Shown: positions 34,193-44,395, counted from the first letter of the stretch. The stretch: DNA of 64,000 nt from Devosia crocina (GCF_900116545.1 NZ_FPCK01000004.1:372001-436000), one strand, 5' to 3'. The notes: generated from the sequence alone by a model not told the origin. Program-made: numbers and translations.

Positions 34193-35017
34193 ATGTTCTA
34201 TACCGACGGAAAGCTGCAATACCCGGTGCGCGTGGAAACGCCCGATCCCGTATTCGCCCGTGCCCTGCAGCAGGCCATCGGGGGCGTCGAGGGGGAAATC
34301 CGCGTGGCGATGCAGTATTTCTTCCAGGCCATGGGCGCGCGCGGCAATCCCAAATTCCGCGACCTGCTGCTCAACACCGCGACCGAGGAACTGGGTCACA
34401 TCGAAATGCTGGCGACCGCGGTGGCTCTCAATCTCGAAGGTGCTCCGGTGGGCGAACAGGAGCGCGTTGCGGCCGATCCGGTCGGCGGATCGATCCTGAA
34501 CGGGATGACCATGAAACATGTCCTCTCGTCGGGGCTTTCGGCCATGCCGGTGGATTCGGACGGCGTGCCGTTCGACATGAGCCACATCTATGCCAGCGGC
34601 AATATCGCCGCCGACATGACCGCCAATGTCACGGCGGAATCGACCGGCCGCGTGCTGGCCGTGCGGCTTTACAACATGACCAACGATCCCGGCATGAAGG
34701 ACATGCTGCAATTCCTGATCGCGCGCGACACCATGCACCAGAACCAGTGGCTGGCAGCGCTCGAAGAACTGGGCGGCGCCACCGAGGTCTTCCCCATTCC
34801 CAACAGCCACCCACAATCGGAAGAAAAGCAGGAATTCAGCTATAGCTATCTAGGGTTCAAGAACGATGGCAGCGAGCCAGCGCCCGGCCGCTGGTCGGAA
34901 GGCCAGTCGATCGACGGCAATGGCACGTTCGAAACGCGCAACATGGAGCCACAGGGCGAAGAGCCGAACCTGGGCCGCGCCCGCCCCGGCACCGGCGCCC
35001 AGGCCGAACAGCTCTAG
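34193..35017 (+). CDS. Manganese (non-haem) catalase
   Basis: Breaks down hydrogen peroxide with a dinuclear Mn centre. The 274-residue product begins MFYTDGKLQYPV and has the ferritin-like bundle with metal ligands in GGVEGEIRVAMQYFFQA, ATEELGHIEMLA and IARDTMHQNQWLAALEEL. A Gly/Pro-rich C-terminal tail (about 235-274) is probably disordered. ATG 34193 follows AAAGGAGA. A HIRAN-domain gene follows after 9 bp, probably in the same operon. Confidence 0.94.
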   Translation: MFYTDGKLQYPVRVETPDPVFARALQQAIGGVEGEIRVAMQYFFQAMGARGNPKFRDLLLNTATEELGHIEMLATAVALNLEGAPVGEQERVAADPVGGSILNGMTMKHVLSSGLSAMPVDSDGVPFDMSHIYASGNIAADMTANVTAESTGRVLAVRLYNMTNDPGMKDMLQFLIARDTMHQNQWLAALEELGGATEVFPIPNSHPQSEEKQEFSYSYLGFKNDGSEPAPGRWSEGQSIDGNGTFETRNMEPQGEEPNLGRARPGTGAQAEQL

Positions 35018-35026
35018 GAGGCTTCG

Positions 35027-35410
35027 ATGTTTCGTCGCAGCTTTCTTGCCGCTGCCGCAGGGGCTCTCGCCCTTGCGCCGGCACTGGCCGCGGGGGCAAG
35101 TCCCCCGCCGCATCCGGCCCGGCATCGGCTGAGCAGCACCTATCTGACCGCGATCGACGCCGAAGCACTCCATGGGCTTACGCGCGGCACCCAGCTCGAG
35201 TTGCGCGCCGACCCCGCGCGCCGGTTCGAGCCTGGGTCGGCGGTGGCCGTGTTTGCCGCGAACCGGCGCCTCGGCTACCTGCCGGGGACGGCGGGCAGGA
35301 TCGTGGCACCACTTCTGGCGAGCGGGGTCGCGCCACTCGGGGCAGAGGCAACACGCGTGCGCACCGGCACCCAGCCACGGCTCGATCTCGATCTTTTCAT
35401 CGCAGGCTAA
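35027..35410 (+). CDS. Exported HIRAN-domain protein
   Basis: A 127-residue protein with a twin-arginine-like signal (MFRRSFLAAAAGALALAPALA) and a HIRAN domain (about 55-115, TRGTQLELRADPARRFEPGSAVAVF and RRLGYLPGTAGRIVAPLLASG). TAGGAGG precedes the ATG. HIRAN domains usually read DNA ends inside the cell, so a Tat-type export signal is unusual. Its stop overlaps the convergent rutR-like gene by 4 bp. Cotranscription with Mn catalase is likely. Confidence 0.75.
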   Translation: MFRRSFLAAAAGALALAPALAAGASPPPHPARHRLSSTYLTAIDAEALHGLTRGTQLELRADPARRFEPGSAVAVFAANRRLGYLPGTAGRIVAPLLASGVAPLGAEATRVRTGTQPRLDLDLFIAG

Positions 35411-36165
35411 TCGAGGGCGCCGCCGGCGGGCGGCGCCTTTGACCCCGGCCTTGGCTTCGGCGTCAGGCCGTGGAGAAACAACTGTTCGAGGTAGCGCGCC
35501 GCATCCTCGTAACGCCCCTCCCCGCCTCGGCCCCTGCCGAGAATGGCGCGCACCTGCACGTCGAAATCGGCATAATGCTGGGTGGTGGCCCAGATCGAAA
35601 AAATCAGGTGATAGGGGTCGGTGCGCGTGATCTTGCCTTGGTCCATCCAGGTGAGCAGGACCTGAGCCTTCTCGTCGACGAGGTTCTTGAGATCGACCTC
35701 GAGCATGTCGACGATGTGGGGGGCGCCGCGCAGCATCTCATTGGCAAAAAGCCGGCTCTGGCGCGGAAAATCGCGTGCCATTTCGAGCTTTCGCCGGATG
35801 TATGACCGGATCTCGACAAAGGGATCGCCATCGGCCCGCATTTCTTCGAGCGGGGCGAGCCAGGTGACGAGAAGCTCGGACATCAGGCGGCGATGGATCT
35901 CTTCCTTGCGGGGAAAGTAATAAAGAAGGTTTGGTTTGCTCATGCCCGCGACCTCGGCGATCTGGTCGATCGTCGAGCCGCGAAAACCCTCGGCCGAAAA
36001 GACTTCGAGCGCCGCTTCGAGGATGATGTCCTGCTTTTCCCGCTGAATGCGCGTCAGCGGTCGCGGCTTGGCTGGCGCAGCCGTTGCGGCCTTGGCGTCG
36101 GCCTTGTGCTGGCGCCGTTTAGGGCTTGGCTGAGGCTCGACCGATTTCAGCTTTCTGGGCGCCAT
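35407..36165 (-). CDS. rutR: RutR-type TetR-family repressor of pyrimidine catabolism
   Basis: A 252-residue regulator: basic N-terminal extension, TetR helix-turn-helix (about 45-95, IILEAALEVFSAEGFRGSTIDQIAEVAGMSKPNLLYYFPRKEEI) and a RutR-type ligand domain (RSYIRRKLEMARDFPRQSRLFANEMLRGAPHI, DPYHLIFSIWATTQHYADFDVQ). E. coli RutR senses uracil. The divergent gene starts the pyrimidine catabolic cluster and the gap holds a near-consensus RutR box. ATG 36165 is chosen; an ATG at 36216 would place the operator inside the start region. Confidence 0.88.
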   Translation of the reverse strand: MAPRKLKSVEPQPSPKRRQHKADAKAATAAPAKPRPLTRIQREKQDIILEAALEVFSAEGFRGSTIDQIAEVAGMSKPNLLYYFPRKEEIHRRLMSELLVTWLAPLEEMRADGDPFVEIRSYIRRKLEMARDFPRQSRLFANEMLRGAPHIVDMLEVDLKNLVDEKAQVLLTWMDQGKITRTDPYHLIFSIWATTQHYADFDVQVRAILGRGRGGEGRYEDAARYLEQLFLHGLTPKPRPGSKAPPAGGALD

Positions 36166-36200
36166 TTGGGTCTTGCGGGAATGAACAGGAGTGCTAACAT

Positions 36201-36216
36201 TTTTCCAACTGGTCAA
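36201..36216. promoter_or_regulatory. RutR-like operator
   Basis: TTTTCCAACTGGTCAA on the plus strand. The known RutR consensus is TTGACCA-NN-TGGTCAA; the right half matches completely and the left half differs at two positions. It lies in the divergent promoter region between the repressor and the aminotransferase gene, about 80 bp before the GTG start at 36296. Confidence 0.75.
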
Positions 36217-36295
36217 AAATCTGGGTTCCGCCTTGCGCTGTCAAGCGGCAAAGCACACCGCAGAGACCGGATGCAAAAAGGGGAGCGCCGCCGCC

Positions 36296-37623
36296 GTGTC
36301 CAATTCCAATGCCGTCGTGCCAAATGACTTAAGCGCGTTCTGGATGCCGTTCACGGCGAACCGGCAGTTCAAGCAGAACCCGCGCATGTTCGTCGCGGCT
36401 AGGGATATGCACTATACGACATCGGACGGGAGGCAGGTGCTCGACGGCACGGCGGGGCTCTGGTGCGTCAACGCCGGTCACGCCCGGCCCAAAATCGTCG
36501 AGGCGATCAGCCGCCAAGCGGCCGAACTCGACTATGCGCCGGCCTTCCAGATGGGGCACCCCAAGGCCTTTGAACTCGCCAATCGCATCATCGACATCGC
36601 GCCCAAGGGGCTCGACCATGTGCTGTTCACCAATTCGGGTTCTGAATCAGTAGAAACGGCGCTGAAAGTGGCGCTGGCCTATCAGAAGGTGATCGGCCAG
36701 GGCGCGCGCAGCAGGCTGATCGGGCGCGAACGGGGCTATCATGGCGTCAATTTCGGCGGCATTTCTGTGGGCGGCATCGTCACCAACCGCAAGATGTTCG
36801 GCACGCTGCTTACCGGCGTCGACCACCTGCCGCATACGCATAATCTGGCGAAAAACGCGTTCTCGAAGGGCCTGCCCGAGCATGGGCTCGACCTTGCCGA
36901 CGAGCTCGAACGGATCGTCACGCTGCATGACGCTTCGACCATTGCGGCCGTGATCGTCGAGCCGGTGGCGGGCTCGACCGGCGTTCTTATCCCGCCGCCG
37001 GGCTATCTGAAGCGCCTGCGCGAGATCACCAAGAAGCACGGCATCCTTCTTATATTCGACGAGGTGATCACCGGCTACGGGCGGCTCGGCACCCCGTTTG
37101 CGGCGGATTATTTCGATGTCGTGCCCGATATCATGGTGACCGCCAAGGGCCTGACCAATGGCGTCATTCCCATGGGCGCGGTGATGGTGTCGGCCGAGAT
37201 CCACGATGCCTTCATGACCGGGCCCGAACACGTCATTGAATTTTTTCATGGCTATACCTATTCGGGCAATCCGATAGCCTCGGCGGCGGGCCTGGCAACG
37301 CTTGAGACCTACAAGGAAGAGGGCCTCCTTACGCGCGGCGCCGAGCTTGCCAAGGCCTGGGAAGACGCGCTTCATTCGCTCAAGGGTGAGCCGCATGTGA
37401 TCGATATCCGCAATATCGGGCTCGTCGGCGCCATCGAGCTCGAGCCGATTGCCGGGCAGCCGACCAAGCGCGCCTTCTCCGCTTTCCTCAAATGCTTTGA
37501 AGACGGCTATTTGATCCGTACCACTGGCGACATCATCGCCATGAGCCCGCCGCTGATCATCTCGGAATCCCAGATCGCCGAATTGATCGATGCGGTCCGC
37601 ACCGCGCTGAGGAGTATCGACTG

Positions 37624-37624
<1 letters not shown>
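36296..37624 (+). CDS. Omega-amino-acid (beta-alanine) : pyruvate aminotransferase
   Basis: A 442-residue class-III PLP aminotransferase. Seen: [20 protein letters not shown] at the start, [45 protein letters not shown] and the PLP Lys in [13 protein letters not shown] (K284). These are typical of beta-alanine--pyruvate transaminases. It should convert beta-alanine to malonate semialdehyde in the pyrimidine pathway encoded here. GTG 36296 follows AAGGGGAG; the longer frame from 36191 would include the operator. Its stop overlaps the dehydrogenase start (TGATG). Confidence 0.92.
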
Positions 37625-39120
<1,496 letters not shown>

Positions 39121-39172
39121 GGCTGAGATGGTGGGGCGGAACGGACAGATTGGCTTGATCGGAGGGACTGAA

Positions 39173-39331
39173 CCCCTCACCCAAGCTTTGCCAAGTCGCT
39201 CCGCTCCTGGCGCCGCTACCCTCTCCCCTCAGGGGCGAGGGGGCGAAGGCTCCGAACTTCTTTCGCAGGCACCGGCCCCCACCTCTCCCCTGAGGGGAGA
39301 GGTCGACGCGAAGCGTCGGGTGAGGGGTTCA
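39173..39331. repeat. Paired palindromic intergenic repeat, copy A
   Basis: Starts with CCCCTCACC and ends with GGGTGAGGGG, with internal hairpins CTCTCCCCTCAGGGGCGAG and CCTCTCCCCTGAGGGGAGAG. Its right end supplies the GAGGGG ribosome-binding site of the DUF559 gene that follows. Confidence 0.85.
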
Positions 39332-39778
39332 GTGTCGCGCTCTCGCACATTGCGTGCCAACAGCACAGACGCGGAGCAGAAGCTCTGGTCGATCCTGCGG
39401 GCGCGACAGGTCGAGGGCCACAAGTTCGTCCGGCAATTGCCTGTTGGCCCATATTTCGCAGACTTTGCCTGTCGCGAAATAGCGCTCATCGTCGAACTCG
39501 ATGGCGGCCAGCACGCGGACAATGAAGCGGATCGAGTCCGAACCGCCTTTCTCAATGCTGAGGGCTATTCCGTTCTCCGATTCTGGAATGATGAGGTCTT
39601 GGGCAATCTGGAGGGCGTTCGTTACGCCATCGTCTCGACATTAGCTCTGAACCCCTCACCCGACCTCCGCTTCGCTCCGGCCACCCTCTCCCCTCAGGGG
39701 CGAGGGACGCTGGGCGCGGTTGCGGCGACAACCAAGAAACGCAGCTATCGGCTCTATGCCGAAACAATCAGCGAGTGA
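39332..39778 (+). CDS. DUF559 (Vsr-like endonuclease fold) protein inside the pyrimidine operon
   Basis: A 148-residue protein. The DUF559 core is RANSTDAEQKLWSILRARQVEGHKFVRQLPVGPYFADFAC followed by IALIVELDGGQHADN and GYSVLRFWNDEVLGN; the D...ExDGGQH pattern is that of Vsr/restriction-like nucleases. The start is GTG 39332, after the GAGGGG that ends repeat A. After the core, the frame passes through repeat B, which contributes the stretch NPSPDLRFAPATLSPQGRG, and ends with a unique tail. It lies between pathway genes and has no obvious metabolic role. Confidence 0.75.
   Translation: MSRSRTLRANSTDAEQKLWSILRARQVEGHKFVRQLPVGPYFADFACREIALIVELDGGQHADNEADRVRTAFLNAEGYSVLRFWNDEVLGNLEGVRYAIVSTLALNPSPDLRFAPATLSPQGRGTLGAVAATTKKRSYRLYAETISE
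39652..39716. repeat. Palindromic repeat, copy B (half unit, within the DUF559 frame)
   Basis: CCCCTCACCCGACCTCCGCT leads into CCACCCTCTCCCCTCAGGGG. Only the left half of the usual paired unit is present. It is translated as the C-terminal part of the DUF559 protein, and the same half unit occupies the same place in the second DUF559 copy. Confidence 0.82.
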
Positions 39779-39781
39779 CCC

Positions 39782-41032
39782 ATGACCTCTCCCGGCGAAA
39801 ATCTTCGGATCAATGGTGATCGGCTCTGGGAGAGTCTGATGGAGATGGCGCAAATTGGTCCTGGCATCGCCGGGGGCAATAATCGGCAGACGCTGACCGA
39901 TAGCGACAAGCAAGGCCGCGCGCTGTTTCAGCGCTGGTGCGATGAGGCCGGGCTCACCATGGGCGTCGACAAGATGGGCACCATGTTCATGACGCGGGCG
40001 GGCACCGATCCCGACGCCCTGCCGGTTTATGTCGGCTCGCATCTTGATACCCAGCCTACCGGCGGGAAGTATGATGGCGTGCTGGGGGTCCTCGCCGGGC
40101 TCGAGGTCGTGCGCTCGATGAACGATCTGGGGATCAAGACCAAGCACCCGATCGTCGTCACCAACTGGACCAATGAAGAAGGCGCCCGCTTTGCCCCCGC
40201 CATGCTGGCTTCGGGCGTGTTCGCGGGCGTCCATGAACTCGAATATGCCTATAGCCGCAAGGATATGGACGGGAAGCTCTTCGGCGAGGAGCTCGAACGC
40301 ATCGGCTGGGTCGGGGATGAAGAGGTGGGCGCTCGAAAGATGCACGCCTATTTCGAATACCATATCGAACAGGGACCGATCCTTGAGGCTGAAAACAAGC
40401 AGATCGGCGTCGTCACTCATTGCCAGGGCCTCTGGTGGCTCGAATTTACCCTGACGGGCAAGGAAGCCCATACCGGCTCGACGCCCATGACCATGCGCGT
40501 CAATGCCGGGCTCGCCATGGCCCGCATCCTCGAAATGGTGCAGGAGGTCGCGATGGGCGAGCAACCGGGCGCCGTGGGCGGGGTGGGGCAGATGAAATTT
40601 TCACCCAATTCGCGAAATGTCTTGCCCGGCACAGTGGTGTTCACCGTCGATATTCGCACGCCCGACCAGGCAAAGCTCGACCGGATGCGCGCGGCAATCG
40701 AAGCGCGGGCGGCAGAGATTTGCGCGGGACTGGGCGTTGGGTGTTCGGTCGAGGCCGTGGGGCACTTCGACCCCGTCACCTTCGACCCGACGCTCGTCTC
40801 ACGCGTCCGGACCGCGGCGGAAAAGCTGGGTTACTCACACATGAACATCATCTCGGGCGCGGGGCACGATGCGTGCTGGGCAGCGAAAGTGGCGCCCGCA
40901 ACGATGATCATGTGTCCGTGCGTGGGTGGGCTGTCGCATAACGAAGCGGAGGAGATCTCCAAGGACTGGGCGACGGCGGGAGCGGATGTGCTTTTTCATG
41001 CTGTGGTGGAAACGGCGGGGGTGGTGGAGTGA
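39782..41032 (+). CDS. pydC: N-carbamoyl-beta-alanine amidohydrolase (Zn-dependent M20 family)
   Basis: A 416-residue metal-dependent amidohydrolase of the hydantoinase/carbamoylase (HyuC/AllC/beta-ureidopropionase) family. Metal ligands and family motifs seen: VGSHLDTQPTGGKYDGVLGV, TNWTNEEGARFAPAM, FEYHIEQGPILE, dimerisation-domain GKEAHTGSTPMTMR, SGAGHDACWAA and GGLSHNEAEE. The neighbouring dihydropyrimidinase and beta-alanine genes make N-carbamoyl-beta-alanine the expected substrate, releasing CO2, ammonia and beta-alanine. Starts 3 bp after the DUF559 stop. Confidence 0.92.
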   Translation: MTSPGENLRINGDRLWESLMEMAQIGPGIAGGNNRQTLTDSDKQGRALFQRWCDEAGLTMGVDKMGTMFMTRAGTDPDALPVYVGSHLDTQPTGGKYDGVLGVLAGLEVVRSMNDLGIKTKHPIVVTNWTNEEGARFAPAMLASGVFAGVHELEYAYSRKDMDGKLFGEELERIGWVGDEEVGARKMHAYFEYHIEQGPILEAENKQIGVVTHCQGLWWLEFTLTGKEAHTGSTPMTMRVNAGLAMARILEMVQEVAMGEQPGAVGGVGQMKFSPNSRNVLPGTVVFTVDIRTPDQAKLDRMRAAIEARAAEICAGLGVGCSVEAVGHFDPVTFDPTLVSRVRTAAEKLGYSHMNIISGAGHDACWAAKVAPATMIMCPCVGGLSHNEAEEISKDWATAGADVLFHAVVETAGVVE

Positions 41033-41041
41033 GGAAAGTCT

Positions 41042-41181
41042 CCCCCTCACCCGTCTCGCGCTACGCGCGATCCACCCTCTCCCCGAGAGGGAGAGGAATA
41101 GGCGCCAGCGCTCGTGTAGGCGCGATGCTATTCTTCTCCCTCTCGGGGAGAAGGTGGCGCGTAGCGCCGGATGAGGGGGTT
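41042..41181. repeat. Paired palindromic intergenic repeat, copy C
   Basis: CCCCCTCACCCGTCTCGCG opens the unit and GCCGGATGAGGGGG closes it; inner hairpins CTCTCCCCGAGAGGGAGAG and TCTCCCTCTCGGGGAGA. It lies directly before the broken DUF559 copy. Confidence 0.88.
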
Positions 41182-41186
41182 CTTCG

Positions 41187-41689
41187 GTGACCAACCGCCC
41201 CCGCCTGTTGCGCCGCAACGCCACAGATGCCGAGAACCAGCTTTGGTATCGGCTGCGGAACCGCGCGCTGGGTGGGTGGAAGTTCGTGCGCCAGTTTGCG
41301 GTCGGGCCCTACATGCCGATTTCGCATGCCGCGAGGCTGCTTTGATCGTTGAACTGGATGGCGGACAGCATGCTGAAAACTTTCGCGACATCAGTCGAAC
41401 GACGTATCTGAATGCGGAAGGCTATGGCGTAGTCCGGTTCTGGAACAATGAGGTGATGGATAATCGCGACGGTGTCCTTTGCGCAATCATGAGCGTGATT
41501 GAGAGCTCCCCCTCACCCGACCTCCGCTTCGCTCCGGCCACCCTCTCCCCGAGAGGGAGAGGAATAAGGGGTGCGCGTGCAGCCGGCGGCGCAAAATACC
41601 TTCATGAGGCACGATCCGTTCTTCTCCCTCTCGGGGAGAAGGTGGCTCGCCCAGCGGGCGAGACGGATGAGGGGGCTAGAACACAATAG
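41187..41689 (+). pseudogene. DUF559 endonuclease-like gene, frameshifted
   Basis: Starts GTG 41187 and reads RRNATDAENQLWYRLRNRAL then WKFVRQFAVGPY, after which the frame is lost. The homology resumes in another frame as ADFACREAALIVELDGGQHAE and GYGVVRFWNNEVMDN. One missing base next to about 41314 accounts for the break. After about 41505 the frame runs into repeat D, which provides the stretch SPSPDLRFAPATLSPRGRG, as in the intact copy. Homologous to the gene at 39332 but clearly diverged from it, so not a recent tandem duplicate. Confidence 0.82.
41507..41675. repeat. Paired palindromic intergenic repeat, copy D
   Basis: CCCCCTCACCCGACCTCCGC with hairpin CTCTCCCCGAGAGGGAGAG, a 50-bp centre, then TTCTCCCTCTCGGGGAGAAG and CGGATGAGGGGG. 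It overlaps the 3' end of the DUF559 pseudogene. Confidence 0.88.
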
Positions 41690-41758
41690 AATCAAACAGT
41701 CCCGCCAAGGCGCTGAGGGGTGCGGGGTGGGGCTGAGAAAATGCAAGGGAACGAAGAT

Positions 41759-43210
41759 ATGCGTAAAGTGATCAAGGGCGGGACGGTGGTGACGGCCGAT
41801 CTCTCCTATGCCGCCGATGTCGCCATCGAGGGCGATATGATCGTCGAGATCGGGCAGAACCTCCAGGGCAATGAAGTGCTCGATGCGACCGGCTGCTACG
41901 TCATGCCGGGGGGGATCGATCCCCATACCCATCTCGAAATGCCGTTCATGGGCACTTATTCCGCCGATGATTTCGAGAGCGGCACGCGGGCAGCGCTGAG
42001 CGGGGGCACTACCATGGTGGTCGACTTCTGCCTTCCAAATCCCGACCAGAGCCTTCTTGAAGCGCTGCAGATGTGGGACAATAAAACATCGCTCGCATCG
42101 ACCGATTATTCGTTCCACATGGCCATTACCTGGTGGGGCGAGCAGGTGTTCGAGGAGATGGCCGAGGTCGTCGACCGCGGCATTACCTCGTTCAAGCACT
42201 TCATGGCCTATAAAGGCGCCCTGATGGTGAACGACGACGAGATGTTCGCCTCGTTCCAGCGCTGCGCCGCGCTTGGCGCCCTGCCGCTGGTGCATGCCGA
42301 AAACGGCGACGTGGTCGCCGCGATGACGGCAAAGCTCCTTGCCGAAGGCAATAACGGACCCGAGGGCCACGCCTATTCGCGCCCCCCGGAGGTCGAGGGG
42401 GAAGCCACCAATCGCGCCATCATGATTGCCGATATGGCCGGCGTGCCGCTCTATGTGGTGCATACAAGCTGCGAACAATCACACGAGGCTATCCGGCGGG
42501 CTCGGCAGAAGGGCATGCGCGTTTATGGCGAGCCGCTGATTCAGCATCTGGTGCTCGACGAGACCGAATATTTCAATCCCGATTGGGACCATGCGGCGCG
42601 GCGCGTCATGTCGCCGCCCTTCCGCAACAAGATGCATCAGGATTCGCTCTGGGCCGGGCTGCAGGCGGGGTCGCTGTCCTGCGTTGCGACCGATCACTGC
42701 GCCTTTACCACCGAACAGAAGCGCAATGGCGTGGGTAATTTTGCCAAGATTCCGAATGGCACGGGCGGGCTCGAGGACCGCTTGCCGGTGCTTTGGACGG
42801 CAGGGGTCAATACCGGGCGGCTGACGCCCAATGAATTTGTGGCGGTGACGTCCACGAACATCGCCAAGATACTTAACATGTATCCCAAAAAGGGTGCGGT
42901 GATGGTGGGGGCGGATGCGGACCTTGTGGTGTGGGATCCGAAGCGCACCAAAACCATCTCGGCTGGGCGCCAGCAGTCGGTCATCGACTACAATGTTTTT
43001 GAGGGATTTGAGGTGACGGGGCTGCCGCGCTTTGTCCTAACGCGGGGCAAGGTTTCCATTGTCGAGAACGAAGTGAAGACCGAACCGGGCCACGGCAAGT
43101 TCGTGGCGCGGGAGGCCAGGAACCCGGTCAATCGGGCGCTCAGCCAATGGAAGGAGATCGTCGCGCCGCGCAAGGTGGAGCGGACGGGCATTCCGGCGAC
43201 GGGGGTTTGA
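41759..43210 (+). CDS. hydA: Dihydropyrimidinase
   Basis: Opens dihydrouracil or dihydrothymine (and hydantoins) to N-carbamoyl-beta-amino acids. The 483-residue product is a binuclear-Zn amidohydrolase: MPGGIDPHTHLEMPFMG, carbamylated-Lys region TSFKHFMAYKGALMV, VHAENGDVV, YVVHTSCEQS and CVATDHCAFTTEQK. ATG 41759 follows AAGGGAACGA and gives the family N terminus RKVIKGGTVVTAD; in-frame ATGs at 41741 and 41720 are weaker. It is the step before the amidohydrolase at 39782. Confidence 0.95.
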   Translation: MRKVIKGGTVVTADLSYAADVAIEGDMIVEIGQNLQGNEVLDATGCYVMPGGIDPHTHLEMPFMGTYSADDFESGTRAALSGGTTMVVDFCLPNPDQSLLEALQMWDNKTSLASTDYSFHMAITWWGEQVFEEMAEVVDRGITSFKHFMAYKGALMVNDDEMFASFQRCAALGALPLVHAENGDVVAAMTAKLLAEGNNGPEGHAYSRPPEVEGEATNRAIMIADMAGVPLYVVHTSCEQSHEAIRRARQKGMRVYGEPLIQHLVLDETEYFNPDWDHAARRVMSPPFRNKMHQDSLWAGLQAGSLSCVATDHCAFTTEQKRNGVGNFAKIPNGTGGLEDRLPVLWTAGVNTGRLTPNEFVAVTSTNIAKILNMYPKKGAVMVGADADLVVWDPKRTKTISAGRQQSVIDYNVFEGFEVTGLPRFVLTRGKVSIVENEVKTEPGHGKFVAREARNPVNRALSQWKEIVAPRKVERTGIPATGV

Positions 43211-43237
43211 TGGCTTTGGACTGTTCAGCAAGCAAAT

Positions 43238-43370
43238 CCCCCTCACCCGTCTCGGCCTATGGCCGATCCACCCTCTCCCCAAGTGGGAGAGGAATAGAAA
43301 GGCCTGAGCAGGCACTGACCTGTTCTTCTCCCTCTCGGGGAGAAGGTAGCGCGCACCGCCGGATGAGGGA
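43238..43370. repeat. Paired palindromic intergenic repeat, copy E
   Basis: CCCCCTCACCCGTCTCGG, hairpin CTCTCCCCAAGTGGGAGAG, centre, TTCTCCCTCTCGGGGAGAAG, then GCCGGATGAGGGA. Its last bases are the likely ribosome-binding site of the ABC ATPase gene. Confidence 0.88.
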
Positions 43371-44165
43371 GTGCTTGGTTTGACCCCCGTTGTCCAGGCC
43401 CACAATCTCGGCCTCACCTTTCCCACCGCCGATGGCGATGTCGTCGCGCTTTCCGACGTCAACCTCACCATCGAAAAGGGGGATTTCGTTTCGTTTATCG
43501 GCCCGTCGGGCTGTGGCAAGACGACTTTTCTGCGCACCATTGCCGATCTCGAGCAACCGACCTCCGGGACGCTGGAGATCAATGGGCAGATGCCGGAAAA
43601 TGCGCGGAAAGATCGAGCCTATGGCTATGTCTTTCAGGCGCCGGCGCTTTATCCCTGGCGCACGATTGAAAAGAATGTGGCGCTGCCGCTTGAAATCATG
43701 GGCTATTCGGCAGCGCAGCAGGCCGAACGGATCAAGCGTACGCTGGACCTAGTCAATCTCTCAGGGTTCGAGAACAAGTATCCGTGGCAGCTCTCGGGGG
43801 GCATGCAGCAGCGCGCTTCCATTGCGCGGGCGCTGGCCTTCGATGCGGACCTTTTGTTGATGGACGAGCCGTTCGGGGCGCTCGACGAGATCGTGCGTGA
43901 CCACCTCAATTCCGAGCTTCTAAAACTCTGGGAGCGGACGAAAAAGACCATCTGCTTTGTGACCCACTCGATTCCCGAGGCGGTTTATCTTTCGACCAAG
44001 ATCGTGGTGATGTCACCGCGCCCGGGTCGGGTGACGGATGTGATCGAGAGCAATCTGCCGCGGGAGCGGCCGCTCGATATCCGCGAAACGCCGGAGTTCC
44101 TCCAAATCGCAGCGCGGGTGCGGGATGGGCTGCGGGCTGGGCATTCTTATGAGGAGATGGTGTGA
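43371..44165 (+). CDS. ABC transporter ATP-binding protein of the pyrimidine locus
   Basis: A 264-residue SsuB/TauB/ThiZ-type ATPase: Walker A GPSGCGKTT, Q-loop VFQAPALYPWR, signature LSGGMQQRASIARAL, Walker B LLLMDEPFGALDE, switch His FVTHSIPEAV. The start is GTG 43371 or TTG 43380; GAGGGA in the preceding repeat suits the TTG better. It energises the importer made by the two permeases and binding protein downstream. Confidence 0.9.
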   Translation: MLGLTPVVQAHNLGLTFPTADGDVVALSDVNLTIEKGDFVSFIGPSGCGKTTFLRTIADLEQPTSGTLEINGQMPENARKDRAYGYVFQAPALYPWRTIEKNVALPLEIMGYSAAQQAERIKRTLDLVNLSGFENKYPWQLSGGMQQRASIARALAFDADLLLMDEPFGALDEIVRDHLNSELLKLWERTKKTICFVTHSIPEAVYLSTKIVVMSPRPGRVTDVIESNLPRERPLDIRETPEFLQIAARVRDGLRAGHSYEEMV

Positions 44166-44395
44166 TGATTACACGAGCGCATATCAAGGAGTGGGTATTC
44201 GATGCTGTCAAAGCACTCGGTGAGGGTAGTCCCGCTTCTGTTGCGAAGCACATTTGGGATCATCATGAAACCGAGCTTCGATCCGCTGGTGATCTTTTTT
44301 ACACTTGGCAATACGAGTCTCGTTGGGCGGCCCAGAACCTTCAGAAAGAAGGTAGGTTGCTAAAGACCGGCCGCATTTGGAAGTTCATTAAATGA
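44165..44395 (+). CDS. Small winged-helix-like protein of unknown function
   Basis: A 76-residue protein (MITRAHIKEWVFDAVKAL, SPASVAKHIWDHH, DLFYTWQYESRWAAQNLQKEG, RIWKFIK) whose pattern resembles a compact winged helix as found at the N terminus of Mrr-like proteins. ATG 44165 overlaps the ATPase stop (TGATG). It interrupts the transporter operon between ATPase and permease and has no known link to transport. It could be a small DNA-binding regulator; not established. Confidence 0.6.
   Translation: MITRAHIKEWVFDAVKALGEGSPASVAKHIWDHHETELRSAGDLFYTWQYESRWAAQNLQKEGRLLKTGRIWKFIK

Noticed and set aside
32829..34499. 556-codon plus-strand frame
   Set aside because: It runs antisense through the HtrA-like and DHFR-like genes into Mn catalase, all of which have clear domains and start sites; GC-rich codon use keeps the antisense open.
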